Positions 25,111-33,746 of a DNA stretch of 64,000 bases are shown here, in pieces. The notes under the pieces are model-generated. The model was not told where the DNA came from. It did not search any database and saw nothing but the letters and a program-made list of their open reading frames with translations. Position 1 is the first letter of the stretch, and each line of letters starts with the position of its first letter. The stretch is taken from contig NZ_JXRQ01000028.1 in assembly GCF_000829445.1 (NCBI RefSeq), forward strand, positions 1 through 64,000, read 5' to 3'. A program made the position numbers and the translations under genes. Origin of the DNA: Jeotgalibacillus alimentarius (lineage in GTDB: Bacteria > Bacillota > Bacilli > Bacillales > Jeotgalibacillaceae).

Positions 25111-25961
25111 TCCTGATCACCCGTCACTTTAAATTGAATAAATGTCATAACCGCAATCAAAATTACAATTACGTATGCAATGGTTGAAGCGTAGCCGAAA
25201 TCAAAGAACCGGAATCCAGTCTGATAAAGGTACATCCCGATTGTCAGTGTTGCATCACTCGGTCCGCCATTTGTAAGTACAAACGGCTCATCGAAGAGCT
25301 GCAGTGTACCAATTGTGGAAAGAATCGTTGTAAAAAGAATAACCGGCTTCAAATTCGGAATTGTAATAGAGAAAAATTGTCTGATTTTACTTGCGCCATC
25401 CATACTTGCCGCTTCATATAATTCTTCCGGAATATTCTGAAGCCCGGCAAGGAAAATAACCATATTGTAACCCACCCATCTCCATGTCATTGCGATGACA
25501 AGAGATGCTTTCGCCCAGAACGGATCTGAAAGCCATGGGATTCTGTCAAGTCCAACAGCAGCAATCACCTGATTGACTACTCCATCATTCATCAGCATGA
25601 TCGAAAAGATAATGGAGTAGGCTACAAGAGATGTAACGGCAGGGAGGAAAAATGATACCCTGAATACGCCTTTAAATTTCAAGAGTGCTGAGTTTAATAG
25701 GTTTGCAATAATGAGTGCCAGGAAAATCATAATCGGCACCTGTACGATTAATAGAATAAATGTGTTTTTAAGTGCTGTAATGAAAATATCATCGCTCAGC
25801 AGACGCTGAAAGTTATCAAATCCTGTGAATTCCAGGTTGCTTCCCTGACCTGACTGGAAGCTCAGGATCAGTGAGTAAATAATCGGGTATGCCATAAAAA
25901 TTGAGAATAAAATGACTGCCGGTCCGACAAACATATAAGGTACTAAAGTTTTTTGTTTCAT
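25107..25961 (-). CDS. Sugar ABC transporter permease, MalF/GanP type
   Basis: The 284-residue partner permease, with six membrane segments and the EAA loop EAASMDGASKIRQFFSITIP. It is translationally coupled to the MalG-type gene by an ATGA overlap. It is separated from the binding-protein gene by 468 bp that contain a terminator and two LHE copies, so the permeases are probably expressed at a lower level than the binding protein. Confidence 0.9.
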   Translation of the reverse strand: MKQKTLVPYMFVGPAVILFSIFMAYPIIYSLILSFQSGQGSNLEFTGFDNFQRLLSDDIFITALKNTFILLIVQVPIMIFLALIIANLLNSALLKFKGVFRVSFFLPAVTSLVAYSIIFSIMLMNDGVVNQVIAAVGLDRIPWLSDPFWAKASLVIAMTWRWVGYNMVIFLAGLQNIPEELYEAASMDGASKIRQFFSITIPNLKPVILFTTILSTIGTLQLFDEPFVLTNGGPSDATLTIGMYLYQTGFRFFDFGYASTIAYVIVILIAVMTFIQFKVTGDQE

Positions 25962-26058
25962 ACTCTACCTTCTTTCGTTCTTTCATTTAGGATTTGCCGC
26001 AAGCGGCTTTTTTAACTAACACTTGCAGCTACCCTTCATTTGAAAGCTCTGCATAACC

Positions 26059-26123
26059 GTGATTGATTTCCGTGGAGGACTTGCCCCGGGCGGGAGTTTC
26101 CGTCCTCCACTTCAATCAATCAC
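26059..26123 (+). repeat. LHE copy 4, short deletion form
   Basis: A 65-bp form in which GTGATTGATTTCCGTGGAGG is followed almost directly by GCGGGAGTTTCC and the complementary end CCTCCACTTCAATCAATCAC. The central hairpin is missing. The junction falls in a GGGCGG that is present twice in full-length copies such as copy 10. Confidence 0.8.
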
Positions 26124-26149
26124 TTAATTGTTAAGCACTGTTAAGGTTG

Positions 26150-26301
26150 GCTGTTGATTTCCGCTTCAGGGGAAACGCTTTCCGCATGAGCCGGTTTTTG
26201 GCTCCGGTTCAATCGACCCTCCTCGACGCTGCGCGTCTGCGGGGTCTCACCTGTCACGCTTCTCCTGCTGGAGTCGTCCCCCTTTCGCTGCAATCACCAG
26301 C
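26150..26301 (+). repeat. LHE copy 5, subtype A
   Basis: Ends GCTGTTGATTTCC and CAATCACCAGC, nearly the same as copy 7. Apical arm GACGC-TGC-GCGTC. An extra small hairpin GAGCC-loop-GGCTC replaces the usual GGTGAG side. It lies between the binding-protein terminator and the MalF-type permease. Confidence 0.82.
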
Positions 26302-26373
26302 TGTGCTAATACAACATTGGGCTTTAACATAGCCATTTGTTAAAATAACTGACGCTGTTATATCTATCGTTAA

Positions 26374-26418
26374 TAAAAGAAGAGATTTAGCAATGGGTGC
26401 TGCTAAATCTCTTTTCTT
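26374..26418 (-). terminator. Terminator after the binding-protein gene
   Basis: A long stem (AAGAGATTTAGCA / TGCTAAATCTCTT) with a short loop and TTTTATT on the minus-strand side lies 12 bp past the stop codon. As permeases and enzymes follow, it probably terminates only part of the transcripts. Confidence 0.8.
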
Positions 26419-26429
26419 GTCAGACGTTA

Positions 26430-27728
26430 TCAGTTATTGATTTCACGGTCGGTTCTTTCGGCAAGTCTTTCTGCTGCGGCCTGAAGGGCTTCAGCAGGTG
26501 GTGTTCCGTTGAACGAATCTGCCTGTGCTTTAATCGCTTCATCAAGTCCGATCGCATAATCTTCTGTGTAGTAAGGTGTTTCTACATCAGCCATTTCATC
26601 TGCAAACAGTTCCCAGATCTTCTGGCCGCCAAAGAATTCATCTTCGCTTGTGAAGATCTCTTCTTCATAAGCTGAGTTCAATGAAGGGAATAAGCCGTAA
26701 TCTTCCATCGCAATGACCTGTGCTTCAGGACTTGTTGAGAAGAACTCAAGGAAGTCATAAGCCGCTTCTTCATTGTCTCCACCTGAAGGAATCATCCAGC
26801 TTGATCCACCCAGGTTGGATGCACGGTTGCCGCCTTCTTCAAATGCCGGAAGTAAGAATACGCCCCAGTCACCTGATGTATCCTGCGCCTGGTCAATAAT
26901 TGTTCCGTAATACCATGCACCAAATGGAATTGTCGCAACTGAGCCATCGATCGTAGCAGACACTGTACCGTTCCAGCCGTCTACTTCTTTAATCAGACCC
27001 GCTTCTTCAAACTCCATCTGTTTTTCCATCGCCATGACAGCTTCAGGGCTTGTCAGATCAATGTTTCCATTTTCATCAAAATAGTAAGTTCCCAGCTGAT
27101 TCAACATCATACGGAAAGTCGGATCATCATTGAACTTATCAAGCGGCATTGCAGCAACGCCTGTTGCTTCCTGAATCTGCTTACCTGCTTCGAGGAAATC
27201 GTCCCACGTTTCAATATCATCAGGGCTCACACCGGCTTCTTCAAAAATACTTCTGCGGTAGAACATTCCACCAGGACCCGCATCAAACGGCATTGCATAA
27301 AACGAGTCATTCACAGTCGCCAGCTCCTGCTTGAAAGTCGGGAACAGGTCTGCATTATCTTCAAAGCCCATATCTGACAGATTCACAAATCCATCCGGGA
27401 ATGCCTGTGCGTAACCGCCAATCCGGTCATCCTCTACAAGGACGATATCCGGAAGACCAACGCCTCCTGCAGCAAGCCCTGTTGAAAGTTTGTCATACAC
27501 GTCAAGACGTCCAATATCTTCTACTTCAATTTTTACGTTCGGGTTCTCTTCCTGATATAAAGCCATTGCATCTTCCAGGGCTCCAACGTTCACGTTCCAT
27601 GCCCACGCAGTTAATGTTGTTTCGTCTCCATCTCCACCTGAACTGCTTCCACCATCTGAGCCTGAGCATCCTGCGAGCATCATTGCACCTGCAGCTGCCA
27701 ATCCTGTTGCCGTCCACCACTTCTTCAT
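26430..27728 (-). CDS. Galactoside-binding lipoprotein of a CUT1 ABC transporter
   Basis: A 432-residue extracellular solute-binding protein. The lipoprotein signal has lipobox LAGC, with the lipidated Cys at about 21, followed by a Ser/Gly-rich linker (about 22-36). Family-1 SBP features include the PDIVLVEDD segment and GGSSWMIPSGG near residue 310. It is the first gene of the island's large operon. The substrate, probably galacto-oligosaccharide or raffinose-type sugar, is inferred from the GH36 and GH42 enzymes encoded downstream. Confidence 0.92.
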   Translation of the reverse strand: MKKWWTATGLAAAGAMMLAGCSGSDGGSSSGGDGDETTLTAWAWNVNVGALEDAMALYQEENPNVKIEVEDIGRLDVYDKLSTGLAAGGVGLPDIVLVEDDRIGGYAQAFPDGFVNLSDMGFEDNADLFPTFKQELATVNDSFYAMPFDAGPGGMFYRRSIFEEAGVSPDDIETWDDFLEAGKQIQEATGVAAMPLDKFNDDPTFRMMLNQLGTYYFDENGNIDLTSPEAVMAMEKQMEFEEAGLIKEVDGWNGTVSATIDGSVATIPFGAWYYGTIIDQAQDTSGDWGVFLLPAFEEGGNRASNLGGSSWMIPSGGDNEEAAYDFLEFFSTSPEAQVIAMEDYGLFPSLNSAYEEEIFTSEDEFFGGQKIWELFADEMADVETPYYTEDYAIGLDEAIKAQADSFNGTPPAEALQAAAERLAERTDREINN

Positions 27729-27800
27729 TTTCTTTCCCCCTTGTTTAAAATGAATAATTGATGTGAGCGATCTGTTTCACCCTGAAAAGATATCCAGTAA

Positions 27801-27814
27801 AGAAACCGCTTACA
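27801..27814 (-). promoter_or_regulatory. cre-like CcpA site before the galactoside operon
   Basis: Minus-strand TGTAAGCGGTTTCT matches the catabolite-responsive element pattern closely. It lies just downstream of the predicted -10 box, a position suited to repression by glucose. Confidence 0.7.
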
Positions 27815-27823
27815 TTTGATTTG

Positions 27824-27852
27824 ATTTTAGTAAACTTTTTAAACAAAGTCAA
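27824..27852 (-). promoter_or_regulatory. Promoter of the galactoside operon with overlapping operator
   Basis: On the minus strand TTGACT is separated by 17 bp from TAAAAT, about 95 bp upstream of the binding-protein gene. The -10 region lies inside TTTTAGTAAAC-type sequence (27825-27835). Confidence 0.75.
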
Positions 27853-27908
27853 TATTATTTTAGTAAATTATCTGATTTTTTTATTGTTTCGTTTTACTAT
27901 TTTACTAA
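27825..27908. promoter_or_regulatory. Cluster of TTTAGTAAA-type operator half-sites
   Basis: TTTTAGTAAAC (27825-27835), ATTTTAGTAAAT (27857-27868, nearly palindromic) and TTTTACTAT/TTTACTAA (27892-27908) flank the promoter. A similar block occurs before galE (31610-31630). They are candidate sites for the island's LacI-family regulator; binding is inferred. Confidence 0.5.
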
Positions 27909-27928
27909 TGTCCTTTAACATAACCATT

Positions 27929-27964
27929 AAAAAAAGACCGGGACAATGGTTGTCTCGGTCTTAA
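27929..27964 (-). terminator. Terminator of the galETM operon
   Basis: Stem AAGACCG-GACA / TGTC-CGGTCTT followed by seven T residues on the minus strand. LHE copy 6 lies between it and the galM stop codon. Confidence 0.85.
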
Positions 27965-27969
27965 AAATC

Positions 27970-28094
27970 GGTTCACTGCGCTGAAGGCGGCGCTTTCCGC
28001 GCGGTCGGCGGTGAGCCTCCTCGGCGCAAGCGCCTGTGGGGTCTCACCTGTCCGACTGCTCGCGCTGGAGTCGCCGCCTTCAGCTCCGTTCACC
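27970..28094 (+). repeat. LHE copy 6, subtype A, after galM
   Basis: Arms GGTTCACTGCGCTGAAGGCGG and CCGCCTTCAGCTCCGTTCACC; inner stem GGTGAG/CTCACC; apical arm GGCGC-AA-GCGCC. It is inserted between the galM stop codon and the operon terminator, so it is part of the galETM transcript. Confidence 0.85.
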
Positions 28095-28144
28095 TTTAAT
28101 ATTTTATAACACTTATATGCTGTTAAACAGAATCACTTTGACCT

Positions 28145-29083
28145 CTATTCGTAATCCTTCACAGTCATGGTAAATACCCAGATATGTTCTGATTCTGAGG
28201 GGATCTTTGCTACTCGGTCAATTTTGTTGGCTACGTAGACGTCATCGTACATGCCTGTGCATGGTTCGAGTGCGAAGTTATAGTCTCCCTGATAGCCGCC
28301 CTGGGTTTTCCAGATTGCAAGATAAGGGATTTTGTCCGGATCAAAAGAATAGTACAGTTCTCTCTTCAGATCTTCCTGTACTGTTCTGCACCAGCCGCTT
28401 TCCAGCTTTTTTGCAAAGTAAAACTTTTCTACTGTTTCAGCTTCCGGCGGTTCCATTCTTGAGAGATCGAGCTGTTCTTTTGTTTTCTCAGATGTCGTGA
28501 TTGGGTACGGGTGATACGTTCCCCATGGTCCCAGATGATCCGTATGTTGCTCCACAGAAATGATTTCATCACATTCCGGAGGCAGTTCAATTCTGGTATG
28601 CTCGTTCATATTCAGCAGTGCATGCGGTGCCCATATATAAGCAAATGGTTCTTCACCTGTATTAATCGCTCTGTATCTGAACTCGAGACCATCATCAAGC
28701 AATGTAATTGTTTTTCTTAATATATATGGAAACACCGGGCTTGCAACCTGCAGGGTTACACCATTATCAAGCTTCTCTTCTATGTCCCACACCATCGACC
28801 AGACCTCACCGTGATCCGGTACTTTGCGGTTATTCATCGGATGCGGCCCCTCATCAATACCGGGGAACATGTCATCATATCCGCTTGGCGTATATTCTCC
28901 AAATGCGGAGCCATAGTGTGGCATCGGCAGCTGATCAAGACTTGATTGGAAAAACCACTCATAATCAGCTTTTTTATCATAAAAGCTTGCTACTTTACCG
29001 CCAAAATCAGGTAGAATCACAGCTTTTAATGCCTCATTTTCAAGGATCAGCGCCTTTAATCCCTTAAACTCTCCTTCTCTCAT
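28145..29083 (-). CDS. galM: Aldose 1-epimerase family protein (GalM-like)
   Basis: A 312-residue protein of the galactose mutarotase superfamily, expected to interconvert alpha- and beta-galactose. FGGKVASFYDK, the YIWAPHALLNMNE segment and the C-terminal ALEPCTGMYDDVYVA fit the superfold, though the sequence is divergent from E. coli GalM. The start ATG with AAAGGGTG upstream lies inside the end of galT, a 20-bp overlap. A longer frame entirely within galT is not supported. The role rests mainly on galE-galT context. Confidence 0.75.
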   Translation of the reverse strand: MREGEFKGLKALILENEALKAVILPDFGGKVASFYDKKADYEWFFQSSLDQLPMPHYGSAFGEYTPSGYDDMFPGIDEGPHPMNNRKVPDHGEVWSMVWDIEEKLDNGVTLQVASPVFPYILRKTITLLDDGLEFRYRAINTGEEPFAYIWAPHALLNMNEHTRIELPPECDEIISVEQHTDHLGPWGTYHPYPITTSEKTKEQLDLSRMEPPEAETVEKFYFAKKLESGWCRTVQEDLKRELYYSFDPDKIPYLAIWKTQGGYQGDYNFALEPCTGMYDDVYVANKIDRVAKIPSESEHIWVFTMTVKDYE

Positions 29084-30590
29084 CTGTCTGCACCCTTTCA
29101 GTGAGCTGTGACGTAAATGCTCTAAATGCCTCAATACCCTGTTCATCCTGTTTGAAAACGCCTGCGTGACTTAACACGATTGAAAAGATCCTGCCTACTT
29201 CCTGCTTCAGCAGCCGATCTGCATTTTCAGATGTGATGGATTCCTTTTCTGCAAAGGCCATCACCCACTCTGCATGCTTAGCTGTACGCTCATCAGCCTT
29301 CAAACCTTCTGTATTCTGTGAAACCAGATAATCTTTGATCAGCTGAAGCTCCTCTTTCAGTCTGCCCGGCAGTACCGCAAGTCCCATCACTTCAATCAAG
29401 CCAATATTTTCTTTCTTAATGGCGTGAACTTCTTCATGCGGATGGAAAAGACCCAGCGGATGCTCTTCAGTTGTACGGTTGTTTCTGAGAACCAGATCCA
29501 TTTCATATTGGCCACGTCTCATACGCGCAATCGGCGTAACTGTATTATGACGCTCTCCATTTGTCTCGGGCAGAATGTCTGCCTGTTCATCAGCATAACT
29601 GATCCAGTTCTGTAAGACACAATCAGCCGCATCAGCTAACAGCCGTTCATCTTTAGAACGTAATCTAATGACAGACATTGGCCACTTTACGACTTCCGCC
29701 TGTACACCTTTTACAAACTCAAATGAATACAGCGGTGAGGCCTCAGCCATCGCAAATGTATGGCGGCCACCCTGAAAATGATCATGACTCAGAATCGAAC
29801 CGCCGACAATCGGCAGGTCTGCATTTGAGCCTACAAAATAGTGAGGGTATTGCCTGACAAAGTCCAGCAGCCGATTAAAGCCTTCTTTGGATACTTTCAT
29901 CGGACTGTGTTCATTCGAAAAAATGATCGCATGTTCATTATAGTAAACGTAAGGTGAATACTGAAATCCCCATTTTTCTCCGGTCAGCTCAACCGGAATA
30001 ACCCGGTGATTCTGCCTGGCAGGATGATTCATTCTACCGGCATAGCCAACATTTTCTTTGCATAACAGACATAGCGGATAATTAACTGCCTTTGCTTCCT
30101 TTTCAGCAGCAATTGTTTTCGGGTCTTTCTCAGGTTTTGAGAGATTGATGGTCATTTCCAGATCACCATATTCTGTCTGACTGATCCAGTGCTCATTTTT
30201 CGCAATCCGGTCCATCCGGATATAATTGCTGTCTTTAGATAATATATAAAAGAATGCTGTCGCTCGTTCAGGTGATTCTGCATATAAACGTCTGAACGTT
30301 GCGTTCACTTCAGAAGGCCGTGGCATCAGACAATCCATGATCGCTGCATCAAGCTGATCACGTTCTGTGACTGTTGATACAGCCAGATGCTCCTGTGCCC
30401 AGTCCAGCATGTCATTCAAAATACCGGTTGGCGATTCCGCACGTTCAACAGGCGGTTCCGGCTGATCTGTACTATCTTTTTTCAGCACTGCAAGCACCCG
30501 GTTACGCGCATAATCCTGATCTTCAGGACTGATCAGATGCTGTTGTAAACCGTATTGCAGCAGACGTTCAATGTGAAGATCAATCGTCAT
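29064..30590 (-). CDS. galT: Galactose-1-phosphate uridylyltransferase (Firmicutes type)
   Basis: GalT exchanges galactose 1-phosphate and UDP-glucose to give UDP-galactose and glucose 1-phosphate. The 508-residue product is of the long class II type found in Bacillales and lactobacilli (GalT family 2). Typical segments include NYPLCLLCKENVGYAGR, FQYSPYVYYNEHAI and ILSHDHFQGGRHTF with active-site histidines. It overlaps galE by 4 bp (ATGA) and is preceded by GGAGGAG. Confidence 0.94.
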   Translation of the reverse strand: MTIDLHIERLLQYGLQQHLISPEDQDYARNRVLAVLKKDSTDQPEPPVERAESPTGILNDMLDWAQEHLAVSTVTERDQLDAAIMDCLMPRPSEVNATFRRLYAESPERATAFFYILSKDSNYIRMDRIAKNEHWISQTEYGDLEMTINLSKPEKDPKTIAAEKEAKAVNYPLCLLCKENVGYAGRMNHPARQNHRVIPVELTGEKWGFQYSPYVYYNEHAIIFSNEHSPMKVSKEGFNRLLDFVRQYPHYFVGSNADLPIVGGSILSHDHFQGGRHTFAMAEASPLYSFEFVKGVQAEVVKWPMSVIRLRSKDERLLADAADCVLQNWISYADEQADILPETNGERHNTVTPIARMRRGQYEMDLVLRNNRTTEEHPLGLFHPHEEVHAIKKENIGLIEVMGLAVLPGRLKEELQLIKDYLVSQNTEGLKADERTAKHAEWVMAFAEKESITSENADRLLKQEVGRIFSIVLSHAGVFKQDEQGIEAFRAFTSQLTERVQTDERRRV

Positions 30591-31585
30591 GATTCTCCTC
30601 CTTCACGATAACCGTCAGGATGTTTTTCAAACCAGTTCCATGCTGTCTGAATGATCTCTTTCATATCAGTATAAACAGGTGCCCATCCCAGCACTTCTTT
30701 GGCTTTATCAGAGGAAGCAATCAGTATAGCAGGGTCTCCTGCTCTGCGCTTCTCGACTGCCGCAGGAATTGCATGACCTGTCACTTCACGTGCAGCATCA
30801 ATGACCTCCTTCACACTGAAACCGCTGCCGTTGCCAAGGTTAAAGGTATTACTGTCGTGCGAATCAATATGTTCAAGCGCCAGAAGGTGAGCTTCCACAA
30901 GGTCCGTTACATGAATATAATCCCGGATACATGTCCCGTCTTCAGTCGGATAGTCATCTCCGAAAATTTTAATCTCAGCACGCTTCCCAAGCGCAACCTG
31001 AAGAATGATCGGGATCAGATGTGTTTCCGGTCTGTGGTCCTCTCCGATAATCCCTTCCCTGTCAGCACCTGCTACATTGAAGTATCTAAGCACAGCATAT
31101 TTGATGCCATAAGCCTGATCAGCCCACTTCAGCATCTTCTCAACCATCAGCTTCGATTCTCCGTAAGGATTGGTCGGTAATGTCTTATCAGACTCTCTGA
31201 TCGGAACAGTTTCCGGCTCCCCGTAGGCAGCTGCTGTAGAGGAAAATACGATCTTTTTCACATCGTGACGATTCATCGCCTCAAGCAGACTGAGCGTTCC
31301 ACCTACATTGTTATCAAAGTATTTTAACGGATTTTCCATACTTTCCCCGACCAGTGAATTCGCAGCGAAATGAATCACAGCTTCAATTTTATGCGCACTG
31401 AAGATTTGGTCAAGAAACGCTGCATCCTTCAGATTTCCATTATAAAAAGGCACATCCTTGAGTAAAGATGCATTGTGACCAGTCTGCAAATTATCAGCCA
31501 CTACGACCTCTTTATTTAAACGCTTCAAACCAAGTACAGCGTGACTCCCAATATAACCTGCACCGCCAGTTACTAAAATCGCCAT
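30587..31585 (-). CDS. galE: UDP-glucose 4-epimerase
   Basis: GalE interconverts UDP-galactose and UDP-glucose, completing the Leloir pathway. The 332-residue product has the Rossmann motif TGGAGYIGSH near residues 6-15. The catalytic Ser/Tyr-Lys are in SSTAAAYGEP and NPYGESKLMVE. Start choice is ATG (MAILVTGG) rather than the TTG one codon earlier. It is the first gene of galETM; a cre-like site and TTTACTAAA boxes lie just upstream. Confidence 0.95.
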   Translation of the reverse strand: MAILVTGGAGYIGSHAVLGLKRLNKEVVVADNLQTGHNASLLKDVPFYNGNLKDAAFLDQIFSAHKIEAVIHFAANSLVGESMENPLKYFDNNVGGTLSLLEAMNRHDVKKIVFSSTAAAYGEPETVPIRESDKTLPTNPYGESKLMVEKMLKWADQAYGIKYAVLRYFNVAGADREGIIGEDHRPETHLIPIILQVALGKRAEIKIFGDDYPTEDGTCIRDYIHVTDLVEAHLLALEHIDSHDSNTFNLGNGSGFSVKEVIDAAREVTGHAIPAAVEKRRAGDPAILIASSDKAKEVLGWAPVYTDMKEIIQTAWNWFEKHPDGYREGGES

Positions 31586-31609
31586 CAACCGACACTCCTT
31601 TTCACTATT

Positions 31610-31630
31610 ATTTTACTAAAAGTTTACTAC
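31610..31630. promoter_or_regulatory. Operator-like site before galE
   Basis: ATTTTACTAAAAGTTTACTA resembles the boxes at 27.83-27.91 kb, which suggests joint control of both galactose operons by the same LacI-family protein. Confidence 0.5.
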
Positions 31631-31657
31631 CTATCCCGGTAAAAATCCACCCTGTTA

Positions 31658-31671
31658 TGAAAACGCTTTAT
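31658..31671 (-). promoter_or_regulatory. cre-like CcpA site before galE
   Basis: TGAAAACGCTTTAT fits the cre consensus well and lies about 75 bp upstream of galE. Confidence 0.65.
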
Positions 31672-31717
31672 TATTAATTTAATGATGCACTTATTTTACC
31701 TTATTTTTGATAGAAAA

Positions 31718-31750
31718 TAAAAAGCCCCTTCCTCTTCAGGAAAAGACTTT
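31718..31750 (-). terminator. Terminator of mntP
   Basis: A GU-rich stem around the loop GAAG (TCCT/AGGA core), followed by TTTTTATTTT on the minus strand, sits at the mntP stop codon. Confidence 0.65.
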
Positions 31751-32261
31751 ACTCAATCATCCTAAGCGCCAGTCCAATCAGAATACTCCCGCCAATCACT
31801 TCACTGAATCTTCCTGCAGTCAGCGTGACAAAGCTTCCGATGAAAAATCCTAGCCTTGTCATAAGAAACGCTGCAGCACCAAACAAAATCAGTGCTGTTG
31901 AATCGGACAGGTCTGTAATGCCAAGTGTGATGCCGATTGACAGACTGTCGAGGCTCACTGCAATTGAAAACGCGATCCATTTCAGCGGGGTGAGAAGCAG
32001 CGGCTGGTCCCGTTTTGGTTTGAATCCGGCAAAGATCATCTGAAGTCCAATAAAGATGAGCAACAGCATGCCAAACCAGTTCATTGCATCAAGCAGCGAT
32101 GAACCAATCAGCATGCCGGCTGCAGGTAATATCATATGTAATCCGCCAACCCCAAGGCTGACAAGCCATTTCACAATTGGTCTGACTGGTTGTGAGCCCG
32201 CTGCAATGCTTGCGGATAGCGCATCCATCCCAAGTGCCAGCGCTAGAAAGATTGTCCACAT
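31749..32261 (-). CDS. mntP: MntP-family manganese efflux protein
   Basis: A 170-residue membrane protein of about six segments with the two-repeat MntP pattern: ALGMDALSASIAAG near the N-terminus and AVSLDSLSIGITLG in the second half, each with the conserved Asp. The family exports Mn2+. The start is the ATG preceded by GGGGGAG, seven codons inside the longest frame. It corresponds to YwlD of B. subtilis. No yybP-ykoY type riboswitch was recognised upstream. Confidence 0.85.
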   Translation of the reverse strand: MWTIFLALALGMDALSASIAAGSQPVRPIVKWLVSLGVGGLHMILPAAGMLIGSSLLDAMNWFGMLLLIFIGLQMIFAGFKPKRDQPLLLTPLKWIAFSIAVSLDSLSIGITLGITDLSDSTALILFGAAAFLMTRLGFFIGSFVTLTAGRFSEVIGGSILIGLALRMIE

Positions 32262-32332
32262 ACTGCTCCCCCTTTTGTTCAATGGGATATTGTATGAGGG
32301 TAATGGGATGGTTATGCTTTTATGCGGTGATG

Positions 32333-32480
32333 GTCTTATTCAGCTTGTAAATGGTCAGATGTAGCCTGTAGATGGTCAGATACACCCGGATTGATGGTCG
32401 CACGAGAGTTTGAAGTGGTCGTGTCATGGCGATTAATGGTCATGTTAGGATTCGCAGTGGTCGTATCGCGATCCGTGGTT
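32333..32480 (+). repeat. P21 array D (21-bp periodic degenerate array)
   Basis: Seven cores (GTCTTAT, GTCAGAT, GTCAGAT, GTCGCAC, GTCGTGT, GTCATGT, GTCGTAT) begin at 32333, 32354, 32375, 32397, 32418, 32439 and 32460: spacing 21-21-22-21-21-21. The 22-bp unit has GATACACCCGGATTGAT, as in arrays A and B. The frame on the minus strand reads as degenerate threonine-rich heptads and has no start signal. It fills the gap between mntP and ywlC. Confidence 0.75.
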
Positions 32481-32501
32481 AACATAAAAAACGCCCCTCC
32501 C

Positions 32502-33554
32502 TCAGGAAGAGCGCTGTCTGATCCATTTATGGCCGGCTGCTTTTTCAAGACGATTCATGATCGCTGTGCCGATACCATTTTCGTCAAAAGATTCCGCTAA
32601 TATTATATCAACATCCGTTTCGTTGAAAGAACGAATGGCGTGATACAGGCTGCGGGCTGTGGCTGCCGGATTGTTTCTTGAGCCGCACACGCTGATGACA
32701 TCCGCATTTACTTCGGCTGCGAGCTCTCTTGAGGCAAGCAGGCCTACTTTTTTACCTTCCTGCTGAAGGCGATGAACTGTTTTCTGGATCCACTCCGTTT
32801 CACCTTCAAGCAGGTAAAGCGGCGCTGTTGGGGCATAGTGCGTATATTTCATACCTGGAGATCTTGGCGCACTTTGTTCTTTTTTAAGCGAAGGATCTGT
32901 TGTGACTTCTCCAATACAGGCTGCAATGTCTTCAGCTGAGACGCCGCCCGGGCGCAGAATCATAGGTGGTGTCACTGTGCAGTCTATGACAGTTGATTCA
33001 AGCCCGACGCCCGTCTCACCGCCATCAACAATGCCCGCAATCCTTCCGCTCAGATCACCCGCTACGTGAGCAGCAGCGGTCGGACTCGGTTTTCCGCTCG
33101 TATTCGCACTCGGGGCAGCAAGCGGTTTCCCTGAACGTCTGATCAGTTCAAGAGCTACCGGATGATCCGGCATCCTGATCCCGATCGTTTCAAGTCCGGC
33201 TGTTACAAGATCCGAAAACACACCACTTTTTTTGTTAAATATAATCGTTAAAGGTCCCGGCCAGAATGTTTCCATCAGCTTACTGGCAGTGCTGCTTACT
33301 TCAGCTACAAGGCCGCTGAGTTCATCCGTATCTGATATATGGACGATAAGCGGATTATCTGAAGGGCGTCCTTTTGCATCAAAAATGCCCTGTACAGCCT
33401 GATCACTCGTTGCATCAGCTCCAAGTCCATAAACGGTTTCAGTCGGAAAGGCGACAACATGTCCATTCCGTAAGCAATCAGCTGCTTCAGAAATCTGTGG
33501 ATAACCTTTTTGTTTTTCCACATTAATATCCACAGACCAGTGGATAGTTTCCAT
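32502..33554 (-). CDS. ywlC: Threonylcarbamoyl-AMP synthase (Sua5/YwlC)
   Basis: YwlC makes threonylcarbamoyl-AMP for t6A37 modification of ANN-decoding tRNAs. The 350-residue product is the long Sua5 type. The N-terminal YrdC domain (about 20-210) has AFPTETVYGLG, KGRPSDNPLIVHI and APSANTSGKPSPT; SPGMKYTHYAP and a C-terminal Sua5 domain follow. The ATG with AGGTGA upstream is preferred to a GTG three codons earlier. DnaA-box-like sequences begin in its first codons and continue upstream. Confidence 0.95.
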   Translation of the reverse strand: METIHWSVDINVEKQKGYPQISEAADCLRNGHVVAFPTETVYGLGADATSDQAVQGIFDAKGRPSDNPLIVHISDTDELSGLVAEVSSTASKLMETFWPGPLTIIFNKKSGVFSDLVTAGLETIGIRMPDHPVALELIRRSGKPLAAPSANTSGKPSPTAAAHVAGDLSGRIAGIVDGGETGVGLESTVIDCTVTPPMILRPGGVSAEDIAACIGEVTTDPSLKKEQSAPRSPGMKYTHYAPTAPLYLLEGETEWIQKTVHRLQQEGKKVGLLASRELAAEVNADVISVCGSRNNPAATARSLYHAIRSFNETDVDIILAESFDENGIGTAIMNRLEKAAGHKWIRQRSS

Positions 33555-33746
33555 GTGAATCACCTCTCAAATTACTTTTCTTATTCAATTTGATTTATTT
33601 CGACATCCTGTCTTATCAACATTCAGTCCTAAATAATAGTATACTATTTTGATGTTCCTGTGCACAAACTCATTTATTGTCCACAGCTTGTGCATAACTT
33701 CATCGAAATTGTGCACAACTTTGTGAATAAGTATGAGTTATCCCCG
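33496..33746. promoter_or_regulatory. DnaA-box-like cluster between ywlC and spoIIR
   Basis: Perfect matches to TGTGNATAA lie at 33496-33504, 33689-33697 and 33722-33730. One-mismatch sites are at 33514-33522, 33526-33534, 33659-33667, 33677-33685 and 33710-33718, and a weaker TTATCCCC at 33738. This is dense for 250 bp. From memory, the ywlC region is one of the DnaA-binding clusters outside oriC found in B. subtilis, so conservation is plausible. Confidence 0.7.

Noticed and set aside
31749-32330. Manganese riboswitch upstream of mntP
   Set aside because: No yybP-ykoY-type conserved segments were recognised in the short leader; the space is taken up by array D.
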